Shown: one piece after another, positions 63,785 through 64,000 of the stretch
Layout of the letters: each line of letters begins with the position of its first letter
Position numbering within the stretch: position 1 is the stretch's first letter
Assembly: GCF_036346295.1 (NCBI RefSeq)
Contig: NZ_CP107819.1
Coordinates: 4,588,001-4,652,000 of the forward strand
DNA from: Streptomyces sp. NBC_00536
GTDB lineage: Bacteria > Actinomycetota > Actinomycetes > Streptomycetales > Streptomycetaceae
Length of the DNA: 64,000 nucleotides
Direction: 5' to 3'
Notes under the pieces: model-generated
Database searches by the model: none
Told to the model about the DNA's origin: nothing
What the model saw: only the letters and a program-made list of their open reading frames with translations
Position numbers and translations under genes: made by a program

Positions 63785-64000
63785 CGGTCTCCAGGCCTGT
63801 CCTGGGCCTGTCCCGGGCCTGGTGTCCGGCCCCTGTGCGCACACGTGCTGTTACGGGTGGGACGGCGCAGGACGCATGTCTGATTACGGAGAGTTGATAT
63901 CGGTTTGTGTCCTTCGCCCGCCTCATTGCGGTCCGGAGTCGGCCACGTGCTCCGGTACGCTCCGACGAATGCGAGCGGTTGAGCGGCGCGGGCGTCGCAC
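63785..64000. other. Right-edge intergenic region, possible start of next gene
   Basis: No complete gene. Two in-frame ATGs (63876 and 63969) open a frame that continues past the edge; codons before 63969 have low third-position G/C, so only the second is plausible. A TACGCT -10-like box ends about 8 bp before ATG 63969, compatible with a leaderless start. Too little is visible to name the product. Confidence 0.3.

Noticed and set aside
63785..64000. tRNA or rRNA gene in the right-edge gap
   Set aside because: No acceptor/T-loop pattern could be found; the same negative result holds for the other intergenic gaps.

Overview
The window is a very GC-rich chromosomal segment of a Streptomyces (or very close relative). 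The evidence is strong G/C bias at third codon positions, frequent GTG and occasional TTG starts, leaderless-looking promoters, 1 to 13 bp stop/start overlaps within operons, and many actinomycete-specific families (DUF2530, DmdR1-type iron regulator, mycothiol-linked maleylpyruvate isomerase domains, class F sortase, NsdA-like HTH/TPR regulator). From memory, the right half follows the S. coelicolor core order around citA, pdxH, a SIS protein, dmdR1, the SCO4402 family and purU. This is arm-proximal core rather than a genomic island. There are no rRNA, tRNA, CRISPR or phage genes.

Layout. 1-8.1 kb: secreted beta-propeller-like protein (cut by the window edge), SGNH hydrolase, a MerR-type promoter driving an aldo/keto reductase, a tiny membrane peptide, RNA 2',3'-cyclic phosphodiesterase, a repeat array, a MarR/MFS operon with its operator at the start codon, an RHH-like protein, a purine permease and a DUF2530 protein. 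8.2-20.1 kb: CtpE-like P-type ATPase, a giant sacsin/Hsp90-type ATPase, a class F sortase with a secreted partner, serC, and a fused FAD/Fe-S dehydrogenase. 20.2-23.6 kb: two exporters, one behind twin operators, then an 830 bp gene-free element built as a long imperfect inverted repeat.

23.6-32.4 kb is a seven-gene catabolic operon: maleylpyruvate-isomerase-like protein, AtuA, carboxylase beta and alpha, acyl-CoA dehydrogenase, enoyl-CoA hydratase and TetR. A TetR-type operator lies in front. It suits branched-chain or acyclic-terpenoid acyl-CoA breakdown. A parS-like ParB site (15 of 16 bases) is embedded in the alpha subunit gene. 32.5-34.4 kb holds citrate synthase 2 and pdxH.

34.5-36.4 kb is the most notable region: an apparently intact IscB, the RNA-guided RuvC/HNH nuclease of IS200/IS605-type OMEGA elements. 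About 340 bp of densely hairpinned sequence directly upstream fits a HEARO/omega RNA. No transposase is present.

36.6-64 kb: PAS/GAF sensor, M48 protease, SIS protein, dmdR1 (with a long antisense open frame recalling adm of S. coelicolor), alpha/beta hydrolase, a three-gene secreted hydrolase operon, an ABC exporter, a primase/polymerase-like protein, an NsdA-like regulator, a repetitive proline-rich membrane protein, a solute-binding lipoprotein, SCO4402 family, purU, an ECF sigma factor with a fused anti-sigma protein, an EF-hand protein, a second aldo/keto reductase, and a divergent fatty-acid-like catabolic locus (acyl-CoA synthetase; amidohydrolase and two acyl-CoA dehydrogenases) sharing duplicated operators. 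Three intergenic arrays (about 3.4-4.0, 10.7-10.9 and 54.5-54.9 kb) belong to one dispersed repeat family with core GCCGGCGTTTGAGG.
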